DNA of 64,000 bases from Halocaridina rubra (GCA_037179515.1 JAXCGZ010004134.1:1-64000); one strand, 5' to 3'; numbered from the stretch's first letter, positions 1 to 17,992 are shown. Numbers and translations: made by a program. Notes: generated by a model not told the origin, from the sequence alone.

Positions 1-1902
<1,902 letters not shown>

Positions 1903-1985
<83 letters not shown>
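1903..1985. repeat. (TA)n microsatellite
   Basis: A pure TA run of about 83 bp. It starts about 150 bp beyond the GOSR1 stop codon, so it probably lies inside that gene's 3' UTR or just past it. Confidence 0.95.
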
Positions 1986-1986
<1 letters not shown>

Positions 1987-2135
1987 TGTATATATAAAAA
2001 AATATGTTTTCTAAAGTTAATATTCCAATTTTCTACTTAAATCTCCATAAATAGCCAAAATCCTTTACTCACTTCATTTTTTCAAAGAAAGATCATACAG
2101 TCACATAATTCATCTTCAATATCAATAATGACTAA

Positions 2136-4962
2136 CTAAAAAAGCATCCACCATAACATGAAAGTAAAACATAATCCCACAACCATGCCAAGTATTAGAC
2201 TGTCTCGTCTTCTGCGAATGTTAATTTTCGCCATGAGGGTGTTGATAATTGGGAATCTATTTGATAGGTCATTGACCTTTGTCTGAATCATTTTAAAGGC
2301 TTCTCGTTGCGTTTTCAGATGATCTCTCGTTTCAACAGCTATAGTGATTTGTTCATCAACCATTCTCTCAGAATTTGCAAGATGTTCACTTTCCTTTAGG
2401 TACAAATCACGACGAGAGAGACCAGCCAGGCTTCTCCCATTATTTCTGCCATTACCCAATAACTGTTCACGTTCTCGTCTAGATATTATTGTGTTGTTTG
2501 TTCTCTGGAATTCGTGAGTATAGTCCTGTCAAAGTATGGGTAAATGTAATCAATATAAAAGAGCAATTTTATGGTGCTTGCCTATATATAAACCTTCAGG
2601 AACGAATCATGGACATTTTTACCTTTCTGGAAAAAATCTAATCGTTACTAATAGTACACTATTAGCTGATGAAGAAATGAGAGTACTTATCAACATAGTA
2701 AGCACCCTAATATGCTCCTTTTTCTATCCGCATCTTTTCTTCCAGTAATATTATACTCCACTACTTACAATAATATATTAAACCACAAAGAAACACTACA
2801 GTAATTGTACTAAAATAGTAAAATTAAATTTTTAATTGTGATCATATAAAAAACGGTTTACTGCTATGGAATACACTGCATGACCACTAAATGGTTAGTA
2901 AAATTACCTGAAGAATGTCCCGATGACGTTGCAAAGTGTGAATTATGGCAACAGATGAACCATGGGGGCAATTGTTCATTCTTTCATTTATATCAGTAAG
3001 GGCTGCTAATAACTGCTCCAGTTCCACAGAAACTGTCTCATACCTTTTAAGAAAAATAAAATACAATACACTAACCTGAAACAGCATACACTTTAATTCA
3101 GGTTAGACCCAATACCCTCATGAAAATAGTACGGTGGCCAAAACTGTAACCAAAAAACAAAAATACATATACCAAAGTTACATATACTCTACCATTTCTC
3201 ACTTCTATCAATTGCTCTGTAGCTAGACAAGAAATTAGGATAGGAGGTATTTCCACGTTCCCACTCCCCTAAGTTTCAGTCACATCCTATGACAAGCAGA
3301 GAATATGAAGATGGAAGTCTGTCTGTTCCATCATAGAGATGCACTCTTAGCCACTTCTTAAATGAAGAGCAAGCCCAATGGAACTTGGTGTAAAAGAGAG
3401 TTAAAAAAGGCACTTCTAGTTCCAGGATTCAACTGACCTCTACATTATAATTTAAGCATGTATGTGTACAGATAAAAAATAGAAAGCAAGCAACAAAGAC
3501 CAAGTGTGTGGAACTGGAGAACTTGCATATTGAAATTTCTTAAATATGGGTGATCCAGAAAGCAAATGTACTTATTGATTGTACTCATATGTTCTCATTA
3601 ATGAGCTCATAATGGCTGTATTCTCTAGATAACCTATGATTGATATAGCTGACAATAAGTCACAAGAGGCAAAACATCTGTTTTTAAAGTACAATGATAT
3701 TGGGCCAGCATCTTCCGTAGTTTTGGATGCATGCATTTGGAATTTAGGCATGACTTAAAAGTATACAAGAGATTGGGAATAGCTTATATGGAGAGTAAAT
3801 GAGCACTTTATAGAAGTACCTAGACCATATGCCAATTCACATCATGAGATTAAGGACCACTGTGCAGACAACTTAATTACTGCTAACTGGAATGATTCCT
3901 GGGTGATTAAGTAACTGCAACATCAGTGCACGTATATTTCATAAAATATATTTTTATACTAGTATAATATGAAGTATATCTAGATACACAATTCTCCTAG
4001 AATATTTTTAGTAAATAAGATTAGTTTTTGAACACTTAAAAACAGTTTGCATTTGATGTAACAAACTTTTTCAATGCAGATAATATATAACTGTGGCATA
4101 TTCACATCGACATTGTAAATATGCCCTAAACCCCATACTTTACCAGGAACTTCTTCTTCGTGTACTTAACATTTGTAAACTGTTTTTCATGAAAATTTAC
4201 TGCTAATAACTCATTTAATAAAGTTTACTAATATCTATTTACAGTTGCCTAGGATCAGTTCCCTGCCATAATAGGGGTAAATGTTTATTTTCACACCCCC
4301 AACAAGAAATAAAAGTATTAACACTTAAAAAGTGATAATTTCAATTATCAACTCTATTCATAAAGGAGGATGACGTGACCAAACCAAATCTAGCATTATA
4401 AGTTAAATTTCATGGTACTTTTTTTTTCCTAACTGGGGGTGTGATAATTAACATTTACCACAACGGAACTTATTTGGCATTATTAAGCAAGTAGTGCGCA
4501 GTGAAATATATGCATAATGAGTTCTTGGCCCAGTCAAGTCTTCTAAACTTTACAGTAGAGAAAGGACTCTATAAAACTGTCCATGGACACAGAAATTACG
4601 TTCTATTAGAACCAAGCGTGAGAAACCAGTTACCAATATTATCTATAAATCTTCACTGACAACAATACACCTATCACTCATTAAACTCCAAAACTGGAGC
4701 CTTCGTGAGCTTCTGTGAGAATAAAGAAAAAGTCACAGTGAGGAAAGTATGGAAAGTTCTCTTACATTTGATCTCCAGACAAAAGAGCTACCGTTTCGGA
4801 GTTGCTGTTACTGATAGAAGAGGACCCATAACTGGCAGCAATTTTGCTAAATGAAACTAGTTTGACGTCTATTTCACTTTCTAATTGCCTCGCTCGCTTC
4901 CTCAGATCCTCGAAGGACATGTTTTCGGTAGCAAGAACTTCACAATCTTCTTTTGTTGACAT
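2136..4962 (-). CDS. GOSR1: Golgi SNAP receptor complex member 1 (GS28/GOS28), three exons
   Basis: Qb-SNARE of the Golgi, known for ER-to-Golgi and intra-Golgi vesicle fusion. Exons on the minus strand are 4962-4766, 3043-2908 and 2525-2136. Introns are 1722 and 382 bp, both GT-AG, and the phases join cleanly (2, then 0) to give 240 residues; the human protein has 250. Exon 1 holds the conserved SFEDLRKRARQLESEIDVKL helix. Exon 2 holds the ELEQLL and HTLQRHRDILQ motifs. Exon 3 starts DYTHEF and holds LYLKESEHLANSER, then the SNARE motif. The zero-layer glutamine is probably Q184 (LKTQREAF), followed by NRFPIIN, a basic RRRRDSLIL stretch and a C-terminal membrane anchor at about residues 221-240. 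An in-frame TAA five codons upstream supports the start. No disabling change is seen, so it looks intact. It is transcribed away from the golgin gene. Confidence 0.94.
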
Positions 4963-5336
4963 TTGCTGCGAGACTTACAATCATCGAACAGTCGTACGGA
5001 CTTACGAGCCAATAATGATTTGACTATTTGGCACCAATCTTTACAATTAATACATTGCACAGTGAGATAACATAGAATATATGGATGTGAATTTATAAAT
5101 TACCACTTTTATGATAACATCAATGTAAGTTATAAGAAATAAGTTGTATAGATATATGCACGATATCAAAATAATTATATACTACAGTTCATAACAATAT
5201 GAAAAATATCGTAATAAACGCTCTTCAGCCACGTAAGGAATACTGTGTTCATTTTCTATATTTTTAATTGATATAGGAATGGTATGGGACATGTTTATCC
5301 ATGTTTATTTTATTCGTATTATTTTAACATGAAGAA

Positions 5337-5419
<83 letters not shown>

Positions 5420-5786
5420 TTCACTATTTGATGATAATTTTATTATTATTTCTTTTTAGTAAATACTCAACCTGAATTATATATTGACAACAGAAGTGAT
5501 AACTATTTTCAACTGATAAGATCAGGCCATGCAAAGACAGAATTAATGTCTAGCTCTCTCGTCTGCCCTCATTTAGAACCTGAATGGCCCTTTAGACTCG
5601 TCATAGTATATAACTGATTACAAGGAGATCTTCCGATCACACAAGTAATATAAAGGGAGATTTTCTGTTATCAGGAGAATGGAAATATTGGGAATCAACA
5701 TAGGCAGAGACGACGATCCGGTAAAAAGTTTGTATAAGTTTTGTCACAAATGATGTATCTAAATATTTCAGAAATTATACATACAT
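4963..5786. other. GOSR1 upstream region
   Basis: This should hold the GOSR1 promoter, but no core element could be assigned with confidence. It contains an interrupted (TA)n tract at 5339-5419. No other gene or transposon was recognised. Confidence 0.35.
5339..5419. repeat. (TA)n microsatellite
   Basis: A TA run with one phase slip near 5393 (TAATATA). It lies about 375 bp upstream of the GOSR1 start codon. Confidence 0.93.
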
Positions 5787-5850
5787 ACATATACCTTGGT
5801 TGTTTCCCCCTTTAATTGGGGGGTAGCCGACATCAAAAAAGGAAAACAGT
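5787..5850 (+). repeat. Dispersed short hairpin repeat, copy A
   Basis: Contains ATACCTTGG, a TGTTTCCCCC arm, TTTAATT, a GGGGGGTAGCC arm and GACATCAA. A close copy lies at 30368-30440, and an inverted, shorter one at 46097-46142. The arms CTTGG-TGTTT-CCCCC and GGGGG-GTAGCC can pair into an imperfect hairpin. I do not recognise the family. Confidence 0.7.
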
Positions 5851-5894
5851 TTGGGGAGAAGTTATTCTCCCCTCTACCCCCCTTCTTCTTTGAC

Positions 5895-6137
<243 letters not shown>

Positions 6138-6212
6138 ATGCATAGAAAAATCAGACTGTTTAAGGTAACCTTACAAAAGTGAGGGCATACTCATAAAGCT
6201 AAAGATTAACTA

Positions 6213-9073
<2,861 letters not shown>

Positions 9074-11967
9074 ACACAAATGCTGATGGATTAGCTGGTA
9101 AGGCAGTAGAATTAAAAGATAGGATTCACAACAGTAAGGCAGATATAGTAGCACTTACAGAGACTAAGTTGAGTGAGGACATAAACAGTGTCACAGTTTT
9201 TCCTAAGGGCTTCAGAATACTAAGGGTTGAAAGATCTGAGAGGACTGGTGGAGGGATAGCACTGCTCATAAGTGAAAGGATTCAAGTTGAAGAAATAAAC
9301 TTGGCTATAGAAAGTGAGTTCAAGGAATTTCTTGTTGCTCGCATAAATACTGGGTCAGAGAGCATTATAATAACTGTTGTATACAACCCACCAAGGAACC
9401 AAAATAGGCTTGAAGTTTATGAGGAAAGTCATATAGGTACTATTGAAGTCATAAACTCAGTTGTTAACATGGCACGGGAAAAAAAATGTAGGATTTTGAT
9501 TATGGGAGACTTTAATCATAAAGAGATAGATTGGATAAATCTTGACCCACACAGTGGTGAGGACTCAATCGGGGCAAGATTCCTAGATTGCATACAGGGG
9601 AATTTCCTACACCAACATGTAATGGAACCAACAAGGGCCAGGGGTGGGGATGAGCCATCACTACATGATCTAGTGTTCACAGATAATGTGTTGGATATTG
9701 AAAAGATTGAGTATGTACCACCAATTGGAAAGAGTGACCACTATATGTTGTTGATGGAGTATATCATTGAAGATATTCTTCCTGAGAGTAGAGGCACTGA
9801 GGACATGAGGAGGAACTATCCGAAAGGAGATTACATCAAAATGAATGAGCTTTTCGCAGTTCTTGACTGGAGAACCTTATTTTACAACAAATCTGTACAA
9901 GAAATGTATGACATCTTTTGTGAGAAATATGGGAAGATAGTAGATTGCTGCATACCTGTCACCAAAGTAGGTGTAATTCATGCCATAGAGAAATGGTTCG
10001 ATAATGGGTGTAAAAGAGCTAAGGAGTGGAGAGACAAATGCTGGAAAAGGTATAGGAGGAGAAAAAACATAAATGCCTGGCAAACCTACAAAAGAGCAAG
10101 AAATGACTACCTAAGTAAAAGGAGAGAGGCAGAGAGAGACTATGAGAGGGACATCACCAGGAAGGCTAAAGAAAATCCCAAGCTTTTCCACAGCTTTATC
10201 AGAGGAAAACTGAAGGTAAAAGAACTGGTTTTAAGGCTAAAGAGAGCGGATGGAAGCATCATTGAGGCGGATGAAGAGATCTGCAAAGAATTGAACAAGG
10301 AGTTTCAGTCAGTATTTAGAGTAGAAAATACCCCACCCCCTCAGATTGCAGTGATAGAAGCTCAAGGGCCGGTATTAGAGAACATCAACCTTACAGCCAC
10401 AGAGGTATGCAAAGCGCTGATGGATTTAGATGTTCATAAAGCTACAGGTCCTGATGACATATCCCCTCATGTGCTTAAAAAATGCGCAAACTCAATATCA
10501 GTGGCACTAAGTATCATATTTAAGGAGTCACTGGAGTCAGGGGAGATTCCAAGATGCTGGAAACGAGCAAATGTGATACTTATCTTCAAAAAGGGAAGGA
10601 GGGATACGGCTCTGAACTATAGACCAGTTTCCTTGACCAGCATAGTTTGCAAACTTATGGAGAAACTACTAAGGAAACATATCTCTCTTCACTTGGAATC
10701 CTTCAACTTTTTGTCAGGGAGGCAACATGGCTTCAGAGAAGGTAGATCAACAGTAACAAACTTATTAGAATTTTATGATGAGGTAAGCCAAATCTTACAG
10801 GAAAGAGAGGGCTGGGCAGATTGCATATTCCTAGACTTCCAGAAAGCGTTTGACACTGTTCCACATGGGAGACTTATTAGGAAGCTGCAATCAATAGCTA
10901 GAATAGGTGGAAATGTTTTGGAATGGATAAAAACTTACTTAGAAGGAAGGGAACAGGGGGTTAGAGTAAGACACTCAGTGTCTGAATGGAGAAGAGTTAG
11001 TAGTGGAGTTCCACAGGGTTCAGTTTTAGGGCCACTTTTATTCCTTGTATATGTAAATGACCTACCAGAGTCTGTAAATTCATTCATGAATATGTTTGCA
11101 GATGATGCAAAGATTGTGAAGAAAGTAAAAAACGAGAACAATGGTAGAGAACTTCAGGAGGATCTAAATAATCTGCATGAGTGGTCAGAAAAGTGGCTAA
11201 TGAAATTCAATATTTCAAAATGTAAGGTAATGAGAATGGGTACAAGTGCAAGAAGGCCCAAGCTTGACTACTCGGTGGCTGGAGTACAACTTCAAGAGAC
11301 AGAAAATGAGAGAGATCTAGGAGTAAACATACTGGCAGATTTGTCTCCAGAAATACATATAAGTGGCATAGTAAGGGCAGCATATGCATTCTTATCAAAT
11401 GTAAGGGTAGCCTTCAGGCACATGGACAAGGAAATGTTCAGAAATATTTATGTAACCTATGTGAGGCCAAAACTCGAATATGCAGCCCCCTTTTGGAATC
11501 CGCACTTGAAAAAGCACATAGCTAAGCTTGAAAAAGTTCAAAGACATGCCACGAAACTGGTGCCAGAAATACGCAATCTCAGTTATGATGAGAGGCTGAG
11601 GGAATTAGACTTACCATCACTCGAAGCTAGAAGAGTGAGGGGGGGATATGGTGACAGTCTTTAAATTCCTTCATGGTTATGATAGAGTGGATAGGGATCG
11701 ATATTTTGATATGGCTGGCTCTAGAACTAGAGGTCATAGTTTGAAGCTTCGTAAGAAAACTTCTTTGCAGGATGTAAGAAAATACTTTTTCAGTGTAAGA
11801 GTAGTTGATAATTGGAATTGGCTAAGCGAGGAGGTAGTTAATGCTATCTCAATCCATAGTTTTAAGGACAGATATGATAAGTATCACTAAGTATAAAATG
11901 GAACCGATGAGGAGACAGGAAGATACGAGCTTTGGGCTCTTTCCCGTAAACACAATTAGGTAATCAC
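9074..11967 (+). mobile_element. CR1-like LINE, copy 2, nearly full ORF2
   Basis: It begins at CACAAATG, directly in the tail repeats of copy 1. It covers almost all of ORF2: APE-type endonuclease (NGLAGKAVELKDRI, ALTETKL, MGDFNHKEIDW, GKSDH), then a basic linker, then reverse transcriptase with SGVPQGSVLGP and FADD. The open frame runs past 11600 and breaks where a G run has seven Gs (six in copy 1). The C-terminus continues in another frame to a TAA at 11888-11890. The trailer and the AATTAGGTAATCAC tail follow. It is the best-preserved endonuclease copy here. Assignment to the CR1/L2 group rests on motifs read by eye. Confidence 0.88.
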
Positions 11968-11968
11968 A

Positions 11969-12008
<40 letters not shown>
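11968..12008. repeat. (CA)n microsatellite
   Basis: A CA run between the tail of CR1 copy 2 and the truncated start of copy 3. It appears to have grown from the TCACACA end of the tail. Confidence 0.92.
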
Positions 12009-12013
<5 letters not shown>

Positions 12014-13419
12014 GATACCTATCTTCAAAAAGGGAAGGAGGGATACGGCTCTGAACTATAGACCAGTTTCCTTGACCAGCATAGTTTGCAAACTTATGGA
12101 GAAACTACTAAGGAAACATATCTCTCTTCACTTGGAATCCTTCAACTTTTTGTCAGTGAGGCAACATGGCTTCAGAGAAGGAAGATCAACAGTAACAAAC
12201 TTATTAGAATTTTATGATGAGGTAAGCCAAATCTTACAGGAAAGAGAGGGCTGGGCAGATTGCATATTCCTAGACTTCCAGAAAGCGTTTGACACTGTTC
12301 CACATGGGAGACTTATTAGGAAGCTGCAATCAATGGCTAGAATAGGTGGAAATGTCTTGGAATGGATAAAAACTTACTTAGAAGGAAGGGAACAGAGGGT
12401 TAGAGTAAGACACTCAGTGTCTGAATGGAGAAGAGTTAGTAGTGGAGTTCCACAGGGTTCAGTTTTAGGGCCACTTTTGTTCCTTGTATATGTAAATGAC
12501 CTACCAGAGTCTGTAAATTCATTCATGAATATGTTTGCAGATGATGCTAAGATTGTGAAGAAAGTAAAAAACGAGAACAATGGTAGAGAACTTCAGGAGG
12601 ATCTAAATAATCTGCATGAGTGGTCAGAAAAGTGGCTAATGAAATTCAATACCTCAAAATGTAAGGTAATGAGAATGGGTACAAGTGCAAGAAGGCCCAA
12701 GCTTGACTACTCGGTGGCTGGAGTACAACTTCAAGAGACAGAAAATGAGAGAGATCTAGGAGTAAACATACTGGCAGATTTGTCTCCAGAAATACATATA
12801 AATGGCGTAGTAAGGGCAGCATATGCATTCTTATCAAATGTAAGGGTAGCCTTCAGGCACATGGACAAGGAAATGTTCAGAAATATTTATGTAACCTATG
12901 TGAGGCCAAAACTCGAATATGCAGCCCCCTTTTGGAATCCGCACTTGAAAAAGCACATAGCTAAGCTTGAAAAAGTTCAAAGACATGCCACGAAACTGGT
13001 GCCAGAAATACGCAATCTCGGTTATGATGAGAGGCTGAGGGAATTAGACTTGCCATCACTCGAAGCTAGAAGAGTAAGGGGGGATATGGTGACAGTCTTT
13101 AAATTCCTTCATGGTTATGATAGAGTGGATAGGGATCGATATTTCGAAATGGCTGGCTCTAGAACTAGAGGTTATAGTTTGAAGCTTCGTAAGAAAACTT
13201 GTTTGCAGGATGTAAGGAAATACTTTTTCAGTGTAAGAGTAGTTGATAATTGGAATTCGCTAAGCGAGGAGGTAGTTAATGCTATCTCAATCCATAGTTT
13301 TAAGGACAGGTACGATAAGTATCACTAAGTCTAAAAATGAAACCGATCAGGAGACGGGAAGATACGAGCTTTGGGCTCTTTCCCGTAAACACAATTAGGT
13401 AATCAATTAGGTAATCACA
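12009..13419 (+). mobile_element. CR1-like LINE, copy 3 (RT half only)
   Basis: 5'-truncated inside the reverse transcriptase at ATGTGATACC. The frame 12012-13328 (438 codons) is open to the natural stop and contains RPVSLTSIVCKLMEK, FLDFQKAFDTVPHG, SGVPQGSVLGP, FADD and the C-terminal domain. It shares diagnostic residues with copy 1 rather than with its neighbour copy 2. Endonuclease is absent, so it cannot move by itself. Confidence 0.9.
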
Positions 13420-13930
13420 TATGTAACCTATGTGAGGCCAAAGCTTGAATATGCAGCCCCCTTTTGGAATCCGCACTTGAGAAAGCACGTAGTTAAGCTG
13501 GAAAAAGTTCAAAGACATGCCACGACACTGGTGCGTGAAATACGCACTCTCAGTTATGATGAGAGACTGGGAGAAATAGACTTACCATCATTCGAAGCTA
13601 GAAGATTGAGGGGGATATGGTGACAGTCTTTAAATTCCTTCATGGTTATGACAAGAGTGGATAGGGATCAATATTTTGATATGTCTGGCACTAGAACTAG
13701 TTTGAAACTTCAAAAGAAAACTTCTTTGCAGGATGTAAGGAAGTACTTTTTTAGTGTAAGAGTAGTTGATAATTGGAATTCGCTGAGCGAGGAGGTAGTT
13801 AATGCTAATTCAATGCATAGTTTTAAGGACAAGTATTATAAGTATCACTAAGTACAAAATGGAACCGATCAGGAGGCGGGAAATTACGAGCTTGGGGCTC
13901 TTTCCTGTAAGCACAATTAGGTAATTACAC
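13420..13930 (+). mobile_element. CR1-like LINE, copy 4 (C-terminal fragment)
   Basis: Only the last part of ORF2 is present ([20 protein letters not shown] onward), with one frame break near 13620, then the trailer and the AATTAGGTAATTACAC tail. It starts at ATGTAACC within the tail repeats of copy 3. It is more diverged than copies 1-3. Confidence 0.88.
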
Positions 13931-14382
13931 AACAACGTTTCAAACATCCACTGTGTACCTATGAAAAAGTGAAAAAGAACATATGCATAGACAGTTACTC
14001 CAATCAAAATTATGGTTGTAAATAAGTAAAATTTATATATACAGCACATTCACACAAACAAATGAATTAAATTTACATATATCTAAACATATGTAGAATG
14101 AAAAAAAAAAACTTTCATATTAAAAACATTTGTTTTACAAAATTCTGAGAGTGCAACTTGAGCCATCTTTTTTTTTAATTGAGGATTAGTTTTTGAAATA
14201 TATAATGACTCTGCTATGATGATTTCATTTTCGCTTTTTTCCTCTGTATATTATTTTGAAATTATATATACTGAAATTACACTTACAGACATTAGACCAG
14301 TGTTCCCGAATGCTTGAGTTTACTGGAGCTGACAATATTTTCCAGAACGACAAGATGACCCGTGGTGTTCGTGGTATCTAAC
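13931..14382 (-). repeat. Left inverted arm of the Penelope-like element
   Basis: Reverse complement of 15236-15703 at moderate identity. Matching landmarks include GTTTCAAACATCCACTGT with its counterpart at 15677-15693, and GTGGTATCTAAC (14371-14382) with GTTAGATACCAC (15236-15247). Confidence 0.85.
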
Positions 14383-15235
14383 ACTCATACTTCTTATTCA
14401 ATGACATTTACTACAAACAAACTAACAGACTGGCAATGGGATGTCCATTATCTGCTACATTATCTAACATATTTATATGTTTTCATGAAACATCCTGGTT
14501 AAATGATTGTCCTGAAGAGTTCAAACCTACTTTTTATAAAAGATACATTGATGATACGTTTGTGATCTTCAGAAAACAAAGAACATACCCAAAAGTTTTT
14601 TGACTATATGAAAAACAAGCACAGAAAAATAAAGTTTACGATGGAGGTAGAGAATGGTAATAAAATCTCATTTCTAGATATGCTAATCATAAGACAAAAG
14701 AACAAGCTAGATATAAGCATTTACAGGAAGCCATAATATTCTTGTTTTGGTGTAAATTTTATAAGCGTTGCTACGAAAATAAAATTTTAAGCATAATTCA
14801 TTTTGTACATTGTCATATAGAGCATATAGATTATCATCTACTTGTAATTTTCACAATGAAATAGATTTCCTACTTGGTTTCTATGTTGCAAATGGATATC
14901 CACCCAACATATTTTATAAACATCTTAGAAATTTTCTTAAGATTTTTTGCCCCAAAGTTGTAAAGGAAGGTCCCAAACAGATGCTGATGTACATAAAATT
15001 GCCCTACTTTAATGATAATTTCAACTATTACCTAAAAAGCAATTAACTACGATTTTCTGCAGATACTATCCTCATATTAAACCATTCATTTTATTTTATA
15101 ACAACCATAAACTTTAAAATTATGTAATCCATAAGGCCAAAGTTACCTGACTCGTTTTGTTCGATGGTAGTTTACCAATTTAACTGCCCCAGATGCCAGC
15201 TAGCATATGTTGGCTCAACTTAGAAATGTGTATTA

Positions 15236-15703
15236 GTTAGATACCACGAACCCCACAGGTCATCTTGTCGTTCTGGAAAAATATTGTCAGCTCCAGTAAA
15301 CTCAAGTATTCGAGAACACTGTTCTAATGTCTGTAAGTGTAATTTCAGTAAAAATAAATTCAAAATAATATATAGAGGAAAAAGAGAAAATTAAATTAGG
15401 ATAGCAGAGTCATTATTTATTTCAAAAACTAATCCCAAATTAAACAAAGATGGCTCAAGTTGCACTCTCAGGATTTTGTAATTTTTTTTTTTATTAATGT
15501 GAGTGGTTTTTTTTTTATCCTACATATGTTTAGATATATGTAAATTTCATTAAATTGTTTGTGTGAATATGCTGTATATATAAATTTTACTTATTTACAA
15601 CTATAATTTTGATTAGAGTAACTGTTCATGTATATGTTCTCTTTCACCCTTTCATAGGTATATGCTTTTGAATACAGTGGATGATTGAAACGTTATGTGT
15701 TGT
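15236..15703 (+). repeat. Right inverted arm of the Penelope-like element
   Basis: Encodes the end of the GIY-YIG-like region (RYHEPHRSSCRSGKILSAP) and then the 3' non-coding end, stopping near ATTGAAACGTTATGTGTTGT. Pairs with 13931-14382. Confidence 0.82.
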
Positions 15704-15816
15704 AATAAAAGGAGATTAGATAAATTAAATATGTTCTTCTATGTTTGCTTGGACCGTTTTTGCCATTCAGTTTATTATAAGACTAAGATTCCTTAGAGAC
15801 AAACGAATATCAGATG

Positions 15817-15838
15817 TAATAATAACAATAATAATAAC

Positions 15839-15919
<81 letters not shown>

Positions 15920-15954
15920 GATAATGATAATGATAATGATAATGATAATGATAA

Positions 15955-16020
<66 letters not shown>

Positions 16021-16034
16021 GTAGTAGTAGTAAA
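15817..16034. repeat. Compound (AAT)n-(GATAAT)n-(AAT)n-(TAG)n microsatellite
   Basis: An (AAT)n block, then about ten GATAAT hexamers (about 15894-15956), then (AAT)n again and four TAG triplets. The Asn-, Ile- and Tyr-rich open frames here are repeat translations. Confidence 0.96.
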
Positions 16035-17992
16035 TAGCTGCTTGAGCAAGGAGCGAGCACATTCTCCTGTTTTTGTTCATATTCAATAATTCAAGATTAC
16101 TCGCGTGATATTGACAGTACTGAAAAATATACCACTATCAGAACATAAAAGTGCAAATATATAACTTGGAAACCAAGATATATTGCTCAAGTTTAAAGCT
16201 TGAGCCAAAGATTGAAATAAATCTTAAAAATTCCATTAGTTAGCAAATCTTTTCTACAAACTATATCGAAGCTAGTAAATGCACTTTCATATATTTGAGA
16301 TTCTTTCAAAATGTGTGTTACTGCTTTCATTTGGGGGCAACACATTCTCTCCAGTCCGTATGTCCCTCACTTTTTCTTGGCCCCTTAAGTCTCAATAATT
16401 TTGGCACCCTTCCCTCAACTCCCCTACTACTCTTCTCTTGTGTTTCTATTTTTTCTTTCCTGCCAACCCCCTCGCCCTATGGGGTAAATCTCCCCTCTAT
16501 CTCATCCTCATGTTCGGTTGTCTTCCGTTAAGTTTTTGTAGGTCTTACCCTCGTATTGCCTCTAGTCCCTTTCTCCTCGTCATCTATCGCCAATCTCTCT
16601 CTCCCCTCGCCTCCGTGACCTTTGCTGAGGTGTGCGGGCAGATGATACATTATGAATTATATTAGTGTATTAGCCAGTGAAAGAATTCATTCCAAGAGGG
16701 CTAAAGTGAATCGACAAGAGAGCTTCTGTGAATGCATCACAGGTGAGATGTCCCCAAGAAAAACATAACAAGCACTTAATTTTAGCCCCGAATCTTGGTG
16801 TTCAGCCCCCGAGTATTGCTTCTAATCTCAGTATATCAACCCTGTATAGAAGTGTTCCTATTTGTAATTTTTTTACAGAAGGTCTATTTTATTAATCAGG
16901 ACTATATTGTATAGCAAGACAGAATATGATAAACGTTCTCTCGAGAAGGATGTGACTATCTAATAACTAAAAATTGTATATTATTGTGGTTTTGCAAATA
17001 AACACCGAGTCCAGCGAGTGTTTTCTGTTGCTCTCAAGGTATAAGTTTTATGATGCGTTTCAGTGAAATGCTTCACTGATGTATTATTATTTGCTAAAAT
17101 TATCGATAGAGACAGTTTAGATATACTTGTTAAACATGATAGAGCACTTGATTACTCTGCCACCCAAAACAAATAGTGAAGACATTCCTAATAGAAAGAA
17201 TTTTTACGATCGGAGTTACTACACAACCATAAAAATAAAATGCATCAAATGTACAATACGGAATAAATGAATAGGGCTAGTGTCAAATAGTGCAGTTATC
17301 TGACCTAATTTTATTCCCATTAGGAATTTGCTTACATAGCCTATGATTTTCAAGTATAACGAGAATTTCCAGCACATCATATGAGGATATGAACTGTTTG
17401 ATATTATATGTATTGTGGCCTTGCCAGTTAAAATTTTATTTTGCTCCGGATGCCAAATACAGGTAAGCCTAAATTCGTTTCGTCAATAACTGCCATGTGC
17501 GACAGGAACCTTCGTCTCTCTCTTAATCTCCTTCCCCGCAATAATGAAAAGAATGCGAATGTTAGGGTGGACGCGAATATAAACAGACATACACACAACT
17601 GGGTCTTGCTGCCCATACACACTTGTCGTGAAGTTTCTTCCTGTTGAGTGCATGGCCAAGAATAACCTTTTCGATAACGGTGTCCTTGCCACCCATCTCG
17701 TCTCATGCAAGCTGCTCAAGCGGTAATTACAGCTTCACTTAAGGTTTCCTTTCTTCAAATTAGATAGATGTGGTGAATCAACTTTACCTTTAGGACAAAA
17801 ACTAATATATATCATACACTATTTTCAACAGTAATCAGAGATGATGGAATTCTGGAAAGATTTTTATTCACTATCATCCGGTGATCATAGGTGTAATATC
17901 CTTACATTTATTACACAATTAAACCTGTATAAAGAAATTTATTTTTTAATAAGCATAGAACCCATCATACACATTTTGTTTTGTTCATTTCA
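16035..17992. other. Intergenic DNA, no gene recognised
   Basis: 16320-16640 is notably C/T-rich on the plus strand and may be an old transposon 3' UTR. 17428-17720 has overlapping open frames on both strands without a motif I recognise. The end (17980-17992) is a pyrimidine-rich tract with CAG that would serve as a splice acceptor for the next entry. Confidence 0.35.

Larger units (their letters stand above)
13931..15703 (+). mobile_element. Penelope-like element with inverted 3' ends
   Basis: The centre (about 14385-15235) is a decayed Penelope-type reverse transcriptase with LAMGCPLSATLSNIF and the YIDD catalytic box (near 14545), then the linker. Near 15165-15215 comes a Cys-containing segment (FNCPRC) followed by YVGST, which resembles the GIY-YIG endonuclease of the family. 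The arms 13931-14382 and 15236-15703 are inverted copies of one another. The right arm is the natural 3' end, since it encodes the end of the endonuclease; the left arm is a reversed extra copy. Penelope-like elements are known for repeated ends in either orientation. Several stops mark it as dead. Confidence 0.8.

Noticed and set aside
2536..2748. Plus-strand 70-codon frame across the GOSR1 intron 2 edge
   Set aside because: No motif, antisense to a supported gene, and no splice support.
15675..15703. Hammerhead ribozyme in the Penelope-like ends
   Set aside because: Such ribozymes occur in this family and GATGATTGAAAC resembles the core, but the CTGANGA segment is not intact and stem II and III pairing is not visible.
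15741..16086. Open frames rich in Asn, Ile, Tyr or Leu
   Set aside because: Produced by the AAT and GATAAT microsatellite in all frames.
17428..17719. Overlapping open frames on both strands of about 70-90 codons
   Set aside because: No recognisable motif or splice context; both strands are open equally, which suggests composition rather than coding.
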